Shown here: one piece after another, positions 1-12,839 of the stretch
Layout of the letters: every line of letters starts with the position of its first letter
How positions within the stretch are numbered: position 1 is the stretch's first letter
From: Mycteria americana
Lineage: Eukaryota; Chordata; Aves; Ciconiiformes; Ciconiidae
DNA: 64,000 nucleotides
Direction: 5' to 3'
Assembly (NCBI RefSeq): GCF_035582795.1
Contig: NC_134368.1
Span: 37,012,501-37,076,500, forward strand
Made by a program: the position numbers and the translations under genes
Notes under the pieces: model-generated
Told to the model about the DNA's origin: nothing
What the model saw: the letters and a program-made list of their open reading frames with translations, nothing else
The model's database searches: none

Positions 1-255
1 AGCATTGTTTTAGCAGATTGAGAAAATGTGATTCCCCACCCTTCAAAACAGGCTTAATGGTCTTTTTAAAAGCTGGACAAAATTAGCTTCATAATTAATA
101 AGTGTTTTAAATGTGTTTACTGAAATGAAGAAAACAACTTCAGGCTTGTGTTTTAGTCATGGTTTGCCTTGACTCAAATCTTGCATCTGTTTCCAGCTAC
201 CAGCTTCTGGGTTTTTTTTTTGTTCTGTTTTGGGTTTGGTTTTTTTTTTTTTTTT

Positions 256-286
256 GGGGGGGGGCGGGCGGGGGTGGGGGCGGGGG
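256..286 (+). repeat. G-rich tract with quadruplex potential
   Basis: Thirty-one bases made of five G-runs of three or more separated by single C or T bases (GGGCGGGGGTGGGGGCGGGGG at its 3' end). This fits the G3+N1-7 quadruplex pattern on the + strand. It directly follows 16 T. Confidence 0.85.
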
Positions 287-615
287 TTGCTACTTATATT
301 AATAAATTGAGAAAACAGTCACTGTCAAAAAGCAACCAAGCTCCTTTCATCACAAATGCCCAGTAAAAGTGTATAGTGAAAATCTAGCTAGGACAGTTGT
401 TACATCCCCAGCCATTTGCCTTTCTGTGTTACTACTTGCACTGTGAGCTGTTTACAAGATGTGGTAGCTTTGGCAGGTAATAAATTAGCTATAGCTGTTG
501 AACATGAGTCTCAAAAGCTATTTGCCAATGTGTCAGCGTGGCCAATGTATTTATGTACCTTTACAGGGGAGAATGGGAATGTTTCTGAATTTACTCTGAC
601 TAGATACATCTGTAT

Positions 616-636
616 AGCCTTTCTGTCAGAAAGGCT
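616..636. repeat. Short inverted repeat, 10-bp perfect arms
   Basis: AGCCTTTCTG and CAGAAAGGCT are exact reverse complements separated by one T. No transposon or terminator context was seen. Confidence 0.8.
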
Positions 637-1754
637 GGAATACTAAAACTCCTGTAATGTGCAGATCGGTCCGGGTAGGGTTGTATATGGTGGCAGAGGC
701 CAGTCATCATTTATCAAAAAGGTAATCTGTAATCATGGGTGTTTATTTTTTTGCTTCATGATTTTTCATGGACATCTCTGTAGGAACTTTTGTTGGCTAA
801 TGCAAAAAACAGCTCTCAAAAAAAAAAAAAACATCACCATCTTACCTACAGTAGACTTAAGCTCAGGCCAAAAATGAGTTTGTGCATATTAAAATTTTGT
901 CAACACACTATAAACAGATCCCAATACAGTTTCTTGTAGATGAAACTTAGAAGTTATATTCTAAAGCTGAGCTTGAGAAAATGCAATTCTCCCTTATCTC
1001 TGCAATGTTTACTTGCGCTGTACTGATGATACACAATGCAGTTGCTCAGGATGCACTCTAGGGAATGGCTAAACCCATTCTTCTTCCCAAGCTCATTTAT
1101 TTCTGACTGCCGTTTTCTTTGTGAGATCGTCAAGGTCATTTTATGCCACTTCCTCCTCTCCTGCAGTCTTTTTTTTTTTTTTTTTTTAAATACAAAGCAA
1201 AAGAGCCACCCTTGTTTTTAACAGTGCAGCGTTTCCCTCGATGCATGGAGTAATGCTATTCAAACCTGAGGCTCTGGAACTTCCTGAGTTCAGACAGGCT
1301 GCTCACCTGTATTTCCAAAGCACAAACATAGAATGCATGGAAGAGTTAAAATGTGGCTGCAGGCCAACCTGCAGCTTTTACTAGTATGTCTCAGTGCTGA
1401 TCTCCCCAAACCCCATGATTTCAAAAGACTGCTCAGAAGATGTCAGTTAAGTCCACTTAATGGCTGGTGAAATCAAAATTTTTTTCAAAAGGTTTTTCTT
1501 TATGAAGAGAGCTGAAATATAATTGAAACTGACCTACCCACTTAAAGCAGGGGTACTTGCTGATATTCTTATAATCATGCATCTAAAATTGAGGTAAGAA
1601 CAACAGTAAATATATTTCACTATTGTACTTTAATGGGTTTCCTTCTGTGTATATAATAAGATTCAATTCTGTTTGGATTCCATGTCTTAAAATAAATAAA
1701 AGGTGAAACACTCAACAGTAGCATATTTCACTAGAACCGTGAAGAGAATAACAC

Positions 1755-2605
1755 CAATCACAGAATAAACTAAGTCATGTGGTACCTCTGGAGATCATGT
1801 AGTCCAGTCTCCTGCATAAAGCATGGCTAATCTTGAAGTTAGATCAGGTTGCACAAGACTCTGTGTGGCTCAGCTTTGACTATCCCTAAGGATGGAGAGT
1901 GCATGGCTGGACCCATTCTGGTGCTTGACTACTCTTATGAAGCTCACTTTTCCAAGCACAAGATTCATAATCCCCTGTATTGCAACATGTCTATTGCACC
2001 TTGTCCTTTCACTAGCCGTTTCAGGAAGAAATCTGGCTCTTGTGTTCTGTCTAACTCTTCTTTAAGTGGTTGAAGACAGCAGTTAGATCCCCTGGGCTTT
2101 CTCTTGTTCAGGCTGAACATCCACAGCTCCCTCAGCCTTTCTGCGTGTGTTCTGTGCTCCATGCCCTGAGCCTGTTAGTCCAGGCTCTGCTGGACTCACT
2201 CCAGTTTTTCAGTATCCATCTAGTACTGGGGTGGTCAAAGTCAGATGGAGCACTGCAGGTGTGGCTTCACCAGGACATGATATGAGGGAAATGACCACTT
2301 CTCTTGACCTGCTGGTGATGCTCTTGCTAGTGTAGTCCATATGCAGGTAGCCCTCATTGCTCTAAAGACGTACGGCTGACTTATGTTCAGCTTGATGTCC
2401 ACCAGCTCCTATTCTGCAGAGGTGCTCCTCAGGCTGTTCGTGCTGCATGGAGTTATTCCATCCCTGGTGCAGGACTTTGTGTTTGTTGAATTTCATGATG
2501 TTCCTATCAGCCTATTCCTCCAGCATTTGGGGGTCCCTCCACTGTAACAGCCACTTCCCAAGTCTGGTGACCTCCATGAACTTGAACTTGTTTGGTGCTT
2601 TTGTC
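1755..2605 (-). mobile_element. Old CR1 LINE fragment, antisense to SORBS2
   Basis: Read on the minus strand this is a decayed 3' part of CR1. AATCACAGAAT at 1755 is the reversed tail, and GATCATGTAGTCCAGTCTCC, CAGGTTGCACAAGACTCTGT, TTGTTCAGGCTGAACATCC and CTCCAGTTTTTCAGTATC follow in CR1 order. The minus-strand frame at 1965-2162 keeps ERLRELWMFSLNKRK, the counterpart of the CR1 C-terminal [14 protein letters not shown]. Many substitutions and indels show that it is much older than the copy at 52795. The inner boundary is uncertain. Confidence 0.85.
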
Positions 2606-3179
2606 AAGGTGCCTAATGACCCATAAAAAACAGCTGCACTTAGTTTCAAGGAATGTTTTTTTTTTTTTTTTTTTTTAATAAAGACCCAAACTTACAAGAC
2701 TGGTAACCTGTCTTTTTGCGCCAAAAGTACATAAAAATCCAGAAAGTTCAATACAAACTTTCTGGCAAGCATTTTTTCTTGCTCCCTTGCAGAATATTTT
2801 GTTTCATATATTTAACAGAATGACACTTTGCCAGAGTTCATATTGATTCTTTGTTCTGACGTTGAGAAATGGGTCCAGGTACCCTGAGGTGCAGTTCAGT
2901 ACCTAAAACCATATGGCTAATTTACTCTGAGATTCTTTATGGATGATTTGTTTAAAGGAAACCTTAGCAATCTAAATTAATACAGTGAAAGCTTCATTAG
3001 CATGTGCTCCACATTCTCCCTTGTGGCTACTGTGAGTTAGTTCATGTCTCAAAATTACCACTTTTTTCCCCTGGGAAGAATTTTCCAGGCTCCTCTCAAA
3101 CGCCTTTTAAAAAGTCTCATCAAAAGCAATGCAGAGCAAATGAGTCTTATAAAACCACTGCTTGCCTTCTCCGGTATTG
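2606..3179. other. Non-coding, nothing recognised
   Basis: A T-run near 2657-2676, then unique AT-rich sequence. Open frames on both strands around 3044-3309 overlap each other and have no recognisable protein similarity. Confidence 0.5.
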
Positions 3180-3732
3180 AACACTTCCCGTGTCTGTCTG
3201 CCTGGAAGCAGCTACAAGAGCTGCAAAGATGCATCAAACACGCGATGGAGCAGCACTGCTCGGCTAGCGGGACTCTGTGATGGCTCTGACCTCTGAACGA
3301 CTCGCTCACTCTGCGTCCAGTGGAAGCTCAAAACAATGCGCGCCTGTCCAGCTACACCCAGATTTGTTTCCTGCTGCCGTACTTCAAGGAAATTTGCTCT
3401 GTGTGGGACAGCGGTTTGCAAAACGTTCTACAGCAGCCAAACAGTAGTGGCTGAAAACAGTGCGACTTATTGGTGTTAATGCCCATCCTCTTCGTGTATG
3501 AGTCACACATGCAAAACTGCGTGAAATGAAAGAGTTGCTGAACATAGTTAGCTGAGAGGCGTTGGAGTGTGGCAGTTCACTGTAATTGAGGTTTATATTC
3601 ACCTAGCCTAGCGTTCTTGGAGAAAGAAGTGGTTTGATAACCTTCTCGCCACCGTGGGGATGAATTACAAACTCAGTCCTGTGGTGCGTAACTTTTTGTA
3701 AGAAAAAGTTCAAAAGTATTGTTTTGGCAAAG
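3180..3732 (+). promoter_or_regulatory. Candidate upstream promoter and 5' UTR exon
   Basis: CpG dinucleotides are denser than in the flanks (for example ACACGCGATGG, AATGCGCGCC, AACGACTCGCTC). The stretch ends at the strong donor GGCAAAG|GTAAGACTG at 3732/3733. A Kozak-like GCCACCGTGGGGATG at about 3649-3663 opens only a 13-codon frame. If it is a first exon of SORBS2 it would be non-coding and splice onward to 26712. No TATA box or homology supports it, so this rests on base composition and the donor alone. Confidence 0.3.
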
Positions 3733-6700
3733 GTAAGACTGCTTTTCTGTGACTCGAAATCTCAAGTTTCTTAGAGTCCTCTAGCTTGGTAGATGTTGTG
3801 CGGCTTTTTGACATAGCAGCTTTCTTAAATAGCTTATCAGCTCATATATAGTACAAAAATTCTCACAGATGAGAGTTTGAGATCGGGAGGCGGGGGGGGA
3901 GGCTCTTCATCCTCTTATGTCTTGGAATAAGGCTTGGGAAAAAAAAAAGTGCTTTTTACTTGCATATGTGGTGATGCTTATGTAACAGGTGACAAGATCA
4001 ATCTTGGTTACTTCAGTAAAATAATGTTTTTACCAGTGAAGTCCTCAAGCCCTGGTTCAGATTTATAGATAAGCTGATAATGGTTAGCTCTTAAAAAGAA
4101 TGAATTTGTATATATAAAAGTTCAGGTGAAGTTCTTAAAATAAGCTGCTATGGTTAGGTTTTCAGAGCACAGCAATGCAGGAGCCTTGCTCATCTGTCTC
4201 AAGTACCTACTTTTACAACTGTGCTCACTGCATTCAGTTAAAAACTGCATTGTTTGCTCTTTTAGAATATAAATCCTTAGTTGTGGAATTATATATTTAG
4301 TGGGGGAAAAGGAGCGATAGGTTTTGCTGCTTTGAGATAGCAGAAACAAAAATGTTTGCCTCTGAATCGGGCTGTGTTCATGTTGTGAAGTCAGGAAGCC
4401 ATTAGATATACTTGGTGGTATGGAAATAGTACTTCTGTAATGGGAAAGGTTAAACCAGCATAAGAAATTGGCATGGATTTGATAATCACTGATATGTACA
4501 ATGATTTTGCTCCTGTAAACTATACTAAAAACTTAACTGATGTGTGGGGAAAAAAGGTGACAATTGCTTTCTGATAGTGGTTGATAGTTGCAGTATTTTT
4601 GACACAGGTCACTTGAATTTCATAATAAGGTGATACTTCGGAGACTTTTGCATAAAAATGAATATAGAACTTGTATTAAATCACTGAGTGTGCTCTGTGT
4701 ATGAGAATTTAAGATAAATGCTGGTCCCTTGTTTAAGTGTATTCATCACAAGCCAAAATTGTGAAGTATCTGAAATGACAAAACCCAAATATTGTTTTAG
4801 AGCCAGTGAGCAGCTTGCATCTGCTTCATGTTGCTTCTGCAAGCAAGTCCTCAGACAGCAGCATTCCAAATAGCACATGTACGTTCTCTATCTGCTTTCT
4901 ATATGTAGAAAGGTAGAACTTTTGTATGGTAATAGTTATTCTGTCACCTTGCATTTGCTATATGGTAATACAACAATATTATATCGTTCTCCATTAAAGC
5001 TGACAGGCCACTACAAATTGTGATTTACCCAAGAACATTAAGTGTAGCCATGTAGTTCAGTGGGTACTCGTAGGTGACTTATGAATGCGTAGTAGTAGTT
5101 TGTATTTCCATAGTCTCTTAAGGCTTAAATTAAAAAATGAGAAAGCCTGTATTACGTTCAGTGTCATAAGTGGTAAAAGAAATTCTGTAGCATGTAATGT
5201 CTATTTACACAGGGCTTTTTTGTCTGAAACATTTCTTAATAAATGTGCAATGACTAAGGGGTTGGATCGTAAACTAGAGTTAAAATTGACCATTGACCTC
5301 ACTGACCTCAGTTGAACTGCACTGGTTTATAACAGCTGAGGAAACAGCAGGAAGTAGTTGCATTCTTCACTATTTCTAAGACTAGAAGATAGAGAGAAGA
5401 GCTGTGACTAGAGGACAAACAGAAAAATTTATAGGACCATTAAAGAAAATGGTTCATTTTAGTTTGGGGTAGGACTCTTTCTTATTGCTAATATTATCCA
5501 AATAGGCATTTATTAACTCTGATGACTGACTTTTTACTGTCAATTCATTTAAGCATTGATTGGGTACCATTTAAATGAGGCTGATATACTACTCTTGTAC
5601 ACAACTTTTGAGGCCATCAAGTTTAAGCACAGTTTCCTTTTTTAGCAGAAAAGTAGAGGACTTGGTGCTGCGTGCTTACACTAAGTGCGAGGTTTCTCCT
5701 TGGAGGAATCTGACATGCAGTATTTAGTTCTATATGCTTATGGAAATGAAGAGGTTTTATGCATGGATGGGCAGCTTTTGTCCAAGTGCAGGTATTTGGA
5801 AGAGGTTTGCCTGATATTGAGTAGAAATGGAATACATAACAGCTGTCTTCTACAGCCACTTAATTGTGATGGAGGGTATGACTGACGTACATATTTGTGT
5901 CTTTTTTGCTCATCAACTAGGTCATAGCTCCATCTGTTATCAGTACTTTTGGAATCTACTGAACTGAAGCAAATCATCCAGTCTCTAAAGATGCTGGATC
6001 AAGTGGAAGGATGAATTATATCTGCCAACCAGTACTGAGGCCATTAGAGACAATAAGATATTCAATATAGAATAGGAGTGCCAAGGGCAAAAGGGAGCAG
6101 ATACTCATTCTTGAAACCTACAGTTCTGGTCCACTTAATATTCAGAAGCATTTGGTGGTTCAGAGTTTGTGCACTTCATAAAAATTCAGTGTTTTTTGGA
6201 TGGCATGTCCCTAGTTAATAATTCACTGCTGATATATTCGTAAGGCCTTATCTTCTACTCTACTTTTTGTTTATGCTGATGTCACTCAGCTTAAGACAGT
6301 ATGGAGCAGTTCTGCACTAGAGCACAGATCAAGCTTGTAGCTTTCCTTAGTCCTCCACAAAGAGTGCAACCACATCTACTATTGTGTCTAGTAATGTAGT
6401 GTTCTTGAATGTGACTTTTGGTTGAGAATTGCAGTCTTTCTTACTGGGAGAATGAATAATAAATCCAAACATCTTGAACTGGTGCTAAATAAATGCTAGC
6501 AATAGGAAGGGGAAGGGTTTCTTTACATAAAGACTGTTTTCACTAAAACAATTTATGTAAAACTTGATTTTGTGCCCTTTAATTGATTGACTGACTGGTT
6601 CACTTTCTGAAAGCTCAGGATGTACAGTAAGTTCACTGACCTGATCACTTAAGTGGTCGGTGGTCATTCTTGAGAATGCCTGCTTCCCATTATCATACGT

Positions 6701-9700
6701 TCTAGGTAGTCTTGGCTGTTGTTGCCTTCATTTACTTATTACAAAGGAGAGAACCCTCAGTTTCTCAGATTCTCTGCTGCATCTTTTCAAGGGCAATATG
6801 TGTATTCAAGACGCATGATCCTTTTGCTGAAGCTATGTGAATCAATTCTTTAGTCTATTAAGGGTATCTGTCCTGCAGCTGTGTTTCACCTAGGATCAAG
6901 AGAAGTTTAAAATGAAAAGACAAAGAAGGAGACCATTGAGAAAGACTTGAGAACTTAATATGACTTCCACAGTCACCCCTTCCCCCACCCCCAATAAAAA
7001 CACAAAACCAAATTCATTATCTGCTATGGCTGCAGTGCAACAGCTTGCTTCCATCCTAGAATGCTGAAGGGTGAAAGGGAAGTGCAAACTTTTCTATATT
7101 TTTCATTGTGAGAAAGGTGTAGGACTCGACTCCAAACAAGCATCAATGTGTGCAAAACAAGAATGCTGGTGCTGTGGATCAATTCCATCGAATCACATAC
7201 CGTGTCTCTGACTTTGTCTAGGAGCAAGTGTTTTAGGCATGTGTAAGACAGGGTTGAAGTGATCCTTTCACTGGTGTTTCCCCTGAACTTCCAATTACCA
7301 GTAGCTTAGGAGCTTCTTACAGCAGGTTTTGCATCTGCACGGTCATTTTTAATAGCTGCTGATGGTTTCATTTTCAAATGTGGACTTACTTATACTTTAT
7401 AAAAATTTAGAACAAATCATTATCCTCTGCTCAGTTTTTACCCACTCTTCATATTTTTATGGAGCTGTGGTCCAATTTAGTACAGAAAATGTTTGTGTGT
7501 AACACCGAAGTTTGACAATGTGTATTTGGTTGTACAGTATACTTCTTTACTACCATAATAAGTTTTTAAACAATTGCAAAAGAAGGAAGTATTATTCTCT
7601 TTATCTGATGCATGTTCTAATGTCTTTAATAAGATGGAATAAATGTTTTAAAATACTGAGGCTTCACACCACAGTAAGAATTTTATGAAGCAATGTTGTT
7701 TGCTTTTACAATCTGACTAATGGATCAAATTAGATGGCAGTTGTCAAAGCAAACTAAGAATGCATGTATTCCCCTATTTTTTTCCTCTTTAGTTCAGAGT
7801 TGACAGTGTTGATTTTCAAAATACTCACTGTTTTATAATATTAATATTGGCTTACCATGTGATACAAAAATTTCTAGCAAGAATGATTTATCTGTTGTAC
7901 TGTCTTTCATTGTAGTGGTTGTGTTGAGACAGCCAGTTTTGCATTATTCTGTAAAGTAGTGAGCACACGTGTCTCTTTAGTAAGAAATAATAAAATAATT
8001 ACACTGAAAAACAGTGTGACAGACACAAATTAGCTAGAAAATGCATAGAAAGCAGACATCCCTTCCCCAAGCAACTAATGAGTTAAATTAGATTACTGTG
8101 CTCTATCAAAAAATACCAAATTCAGAACAATATACTACGGGTGGAAGCAGTGTACAAGGTCTCTAAAAATGAAGTATGAACATAAAAAACAATTTGAAGC
8201 AGCTGGTTTCAAGGAGGTAGAAATCATTACAAGTAAGAGGTATAGAGCAGAAGTGAGTAGGAGAAACATACAAAACTTATCTTCCTTAAATCTGGTGTTT
8301 GTCTCGTGGTTTCTTCAAGGTAACTAACGCTACACATTAAAACATGCTTGAAGGCAAGGTACTGTTGCTGTATCAGTATTTAAATTGAGGTGATTCACAG
8401 GGCGAAGCTACAGAGCTGAGTGGAGTTTGCATGGGAAATGGGTACCTTGCTTTACAAGAGTTGCTTTGAGATTTCAGGAAGTCTTCCTGACTTCCTAAGC
8501 AAATCAAAACCGGAATGTCAGTGTCAAATTTCTGTGAATGGGAAGACCAGATTAAGATAACTTTTTCAAAAACTTAGCTTGTGGCATTCTGCTGAGACAA
8601 CTTACTGTAAGCTAATATATTTCTAAATAAAAACTTAGACTAGCCTAGAAATCAAACATGTCATTTGGGGGGGGGGGGGGGGAGGTCAGAATAGGGCTTC
8701 TCAACAATTTTGCAACTTACACGCAAAAACATTTTCCAGAATTACTACTATTTTTTTACAACAATTTTGCTATGAAACAGCATTTTTCTACAAAATATTG
8801 ATTTTGGATGGTAATGCTGACCTCATCAAGAGGTACACATAGTGTTCATTAGCAATAACCTTACAAACAAGAAGCGTCCATTCTTTAGAAACAGAGGTGA
8901 TGCTTAAGAAAGGGATTTTGAGTAAGAGAGGGAGGCTTCCAAGGGGTAGGCCAGAATGGCATGAAATTATAGCCAAAATACCAGAAAGTAGACAGATGTT
9001 CCCAGCCATAGGTTTCAGATGAAAGGACTTTATTTAGGAACTGCTGAACTCATGCCATTGAGGGTACTTAGAGCAAGTGGATAGGAGAAAAATCATCTGA
9101 GATCAGTCTTCAGAAATGAGGATAAGGTGTCAGGAAAGCGAGACAGAGTGGGGTTAGAGACATTGGTGAAAGCTGAGTACAAAAAGGATTATAGCACTGA
9201 AGGAAGGGAAGTAGAGAAATTCAGCAAGAGTGTAGAAAGGAAGAAACAACTAGATATGCATCAGCGATAATACAGATCACTTATTCTCTAAAACTGTTAG
9301 TTTCTCGAGAAATAGATCAGTTCATTTTTAATTATTTGAGAAATAAATCAGAACATCAACCTGTCTTGGTCAAAAATTTCCTTTCGAAGGCAAATTGATA
9401 CCTACATAACTATGCTTTATGCGTGGACTTTCAGAATTAGCTCATTTTTTGATTGGAAGTGCTCTGATTCCATTTTACTTAAATGTGGGAAAGAACATCT
9501 TACTACCTCAAATGTTACTGATCTTCAGATGAAGTATTTACATCACCTGGGACCAATTGTAAGGTGACGGCTTTGTGGAGATATTAAAATAGCTTTTTAC
9601 ACTTAAAAAATTCCTTCTTTAGGCTTCTGGATTCTTGTATGCTGTGTTCAGTAAGCAGCACCAGCAACTGCTGTAAGGAATGAAAAAGCAATTGTGTTTT

Positions 9701-12204
9701 CGGTTCATTAACTTTATTAATTTGACAGCTTTTCACAGATAGCCATTTCGTGTCTTCAGGAAACTTCAAGACTAGTTAGCATAATTTCTTTACAGGAGGA
9801 AGAAGATGTATTTTTTAAAATAAGTACAGTGTGGTTCTAAACGCTCTTCCCTTTCCTTCAGGAAGTTCAGGTGAAATGTCAATAACTTAAGTCACTCTAA
9901 ATTCTTTAGGTCTGATTTAATGTTGGTCCTATAAATGTTAAGTGATTGGTTTGGTCTTTTAAGAAAGGAGAAGCTTACTCCTCTATCCATCTGCCATACA
10001 CATCTGTCTTACTGTTTCATGTGAATATTTATGCATTTTTAAATGCAAATAAAGTTCAAAAATGTATTTTTGGAATTGAATGATTGTGAAATAACAACGT
10101 TCGAAATAATGTTGCTATAAGCCAGACTATTAAATATAAAAATCATAAAAAAGCAGAAGTAGACCTTATTGATGAGATCAACAGTTACCATATTTTCGTG
10201 CCTATAGCCCCATGATTTTTAAAAGATGTTGAAAAATTTACCAATCTGCTATATAGGACCACCATTTGCAAGATAATTGAAAATTTACCAATTACCTCTG
10301 CAGATCTTGTTGGCATTACTCTTCTGTCTGCAGAAAAATCTGGAAATGGTAACTCTAAAGGTGCTGTACTCTGTTGTGAGGATCGCTGGGCTGCTGCTTC
10401 AGCTTGAGAGCCTTTGTAATTTATGAGTGCTGAGAAGCACCCCAGAAAGCTGCTGTGCAAGCCGAGAACTGCCAGAGCACCCCAACACTTCTTCCGGAGA
10501 AAAATCTCATGGTTTTTCGTATGGCTAAGCTGAAAGGAGGAGGTGACAGGCTGCCATGACAGTATCGACACAAACACTGTTCCCATCACTGAATTTCTGA
10601 GTTTCATACAGGTGGGGGTGAAAGCAACAGGAAGGTAACAATCTTACCCATCTTTCTCAGTCTCTCTAGTTTGTTGATAGTGAGATTTGTTCACAGTTAA
10701 ATTTCCTTTTTTCAGGCTATTTGAAATAGCTCTTCAGAGGAAAACTTACTGTAACTTGTTATGCCACTTAACAACCAGCGTATTCATTAAAATCATGGAA
10801 TGTCATTTACCTTACTGATATGTTCTTTTTCTGAACCTTCCTAAACAAAATCAGTGTGCCACCACGTTAGCTTGTACACATTCATGTGAAATACATGTGT
10901 TAAAGTTGAAGCCTGTCACCTTGTCACGTGAGCATGGGTTGGCGTACAGTTGAAATCAGTTGTGCTCTACGTAGTAGAGGAATTTAATGAGCAAGTAACA
11001 GTGGCTTTTAAAATGACACTCTGCAGTGCACTGTATGGTAGGTGACTGTATTATAAAACTATAATTAAGTGTGTGGGAACTGAGAACATCTGCTAAGGGA
11101 ATGGCACTTACTGTTGCCAATTAAAAAAAAAAAAGCGTAATGCTGTGAAAATAGCATTAAAATATTACATACACCAGATTAAGCTGAGGACATATTTTTA
11201 ATAATTATATTAAATAAACTGAGGGGTAGTTCATTAAGGAAAATCTTCTGTGATGCTCCATTATGTTATCTATCCTCTTTTTGTTATTCACACCGCACTT
11301 GATGAGGTTGAATAGCTGGTATTACAGCAAGGCATGTAACCAATCTACACATTTTCACAAAAGAGATACCATCTCATGTGCCAGCACACCATGAATTATT
11401 TGAGTGATGCTTACAATGCAGAACAATGAGCCCTGAATAGCACTTGTGTCGAAGTTAGAACTGCGGCTGCTGCAGGTACATTTCAACTAATCCGATAACC
11501 TTGCAGTAATATTTCATATGGGACCAGTACTAAACTCACTCAGTCGATTAAGGATTCCTATTGGTGTCAGCACTCCTGGGGACGTACCCTTGGCAAAATC
11601 TCACTAGGTGGTTTAGAAAGCAAAACAGGCAACATGTCGTGATACTAATGAAACAAGCCTTGTCTTAAAACTTCAAAATATTCAAGCATTTTGTTTAGAA
11701 CTGCATTATTAAACTCTATAAACTAGCTGGTGTGGACTGATAGTACCTATTTTTAATGAAGTCATTCGTCATTTCCTGGTTTAAGATCCTGTTTCAGTTT
11801 CTTGTCAAAAGCTAGAGGCCATGATTCTACAACGTAATCATTTTGTTCACATTAAAAATTCTGGTCATCTGTAGTTTAGCAAGGTTAGGACTCAGTGGGT
11901 GGAAAACAGTCATAAACTTTCATGCAGCTTTGTTAGGAGTGTGACTTTTACCTCCCATTACAAAAACTGTGTGCCTCTGAAAAATCTGTTTGCAGATGCT
12001 CAGTAGAGATTTGGCAAAAGCAGAATATCGGAGGATCCACTCCCATTGCACATGAACACAAAATTAGAATTGAGTACTTGAATGCTTCTGAGTGCCAGGG
12101 GTAGTATAGGGAATGAGTGGCACTATTCATGTAACTGCTACTGCAATGAATGCTAGAGCAAGCCGAAAATAACGTGACGGTGTTTGCTATTCTTTGAGAC
12201 CCAC
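3733..12204. other. Long non-coding stretch, probable 5' intron or flank
   Basis: AT-rich DNA without supported exons. It contains a G-run at 8667-8682 and short G-rich tract at 3887-3899. The minus-strand open frame at 10185-10607 has 140 codons but no splice context or recognisable motif and is taken as chance. No further transposon was recognised. Confidence 0.5.
8667..8682 (+). repeat. Poly-G run of 16
   Basis: Sixteen consecutive G followed by AGG. Long G homopolymers are rare in vertebrate DNA and prone to length error in sequencing. Confidence 0.9.
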
Positions 12205-12363
12205 TATAGACCAATCTTTGAAGAGGAGAAGGCTGCCTGGCTGGAAGACTGAGGGAATAAGAGCAGTAGACTGTGACAAATTGCCTCTGACAGGGGAAGG
12301 GGGAGTTTGGTTTGGACGGCAGTAGCAGGAAAACCGGGATTTAAGTGAGTTAAACAGGCAAAG
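12205..12363 (+). promoter_or_regulatory. Weak candidate 5' UTR exon ending at a strong donor
   Basis: The stretch ends at GGCAAAG|GTAAGACTGG, the same 16-base donor context (GGCAAAGGTAAGACTG) as at 3726-3741. It lacks a coding frame. The repeated donor may be coincidence or an old duplicate first exon. Directly downstream, GCTGAAAGCTTACTG is tandemly repeated around 12390-12430. Confidence 0.2.
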
Positions 12364-12839
12364 GTAAGACTGGCTAGGAAGGAATTTGGGGCTGAGAGCT
12401 GAAAGCTTACTGGGGCTGAAAGCTTACTGTGGCCGCCTAACTTCGTTAGCTGGAAAAGGCGGAGGTTTGCCTAGTGACTGTAGAAAAGTGATTCAGGTGT
12501 CCCTGTAGTGCCAGATAATGAGACTCCTGTATTTCCCCTTCCTTTCAGAAGGAAAGAAAATCTAGAAGGTGACAGGAGAAAGGATTACATTAGCGTTGTG
12601 AAGGCTGCGGATAGGAAATGCCAGACTTAAAGCTACCTTTGCTGCTTCAGTTTGCTCCCTCTGTGTGGGTGCAGTTATTTCAATGGGTTTATATCTGCTT
12701 GTTTCTGCTAATCTGTGGCCTCATCCAGAGCACAAGCTGGATCTCCTCATGGGATGCGGGAGTAGCCTTGGGTAAGGAATGGAGTCAGTTGCAGACTCTT
12801 CAGGATCCTTCCATTTGCTGACACAGTTTGCGTGGTAGT

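Larger units (their letters stand above)
1..1754. other. Non-coding flank or intron with homopolymer tracts
   Basis: No supported gene. It holds a T-run (240-255) directly followed by the G-rich tract at 256-286, a short inverted repeat at 616-636, an A-run near 820 and a T-run near 1168. Small open frames overlap these low-complexity tracts and have no coding character. A GAG|GTAAGA donor-like site occurs near 1593 without a convincing exon before it. Confidence 0.6.

Noticed and set aside
169..366. Open + frame with poly-Phe and poly-Gly
   Set aside because: It is the translation of the T-run and G-rich tract and has no protein character.
10185..10607. Minus-strand open frame of 140 codons, the longest outside SORBS2 cassettes and CR1
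   Set aside because: No recognisable domain, no splice-site or promoter context, and composition like the surrounding AT-rich DNA; accepted as chance.
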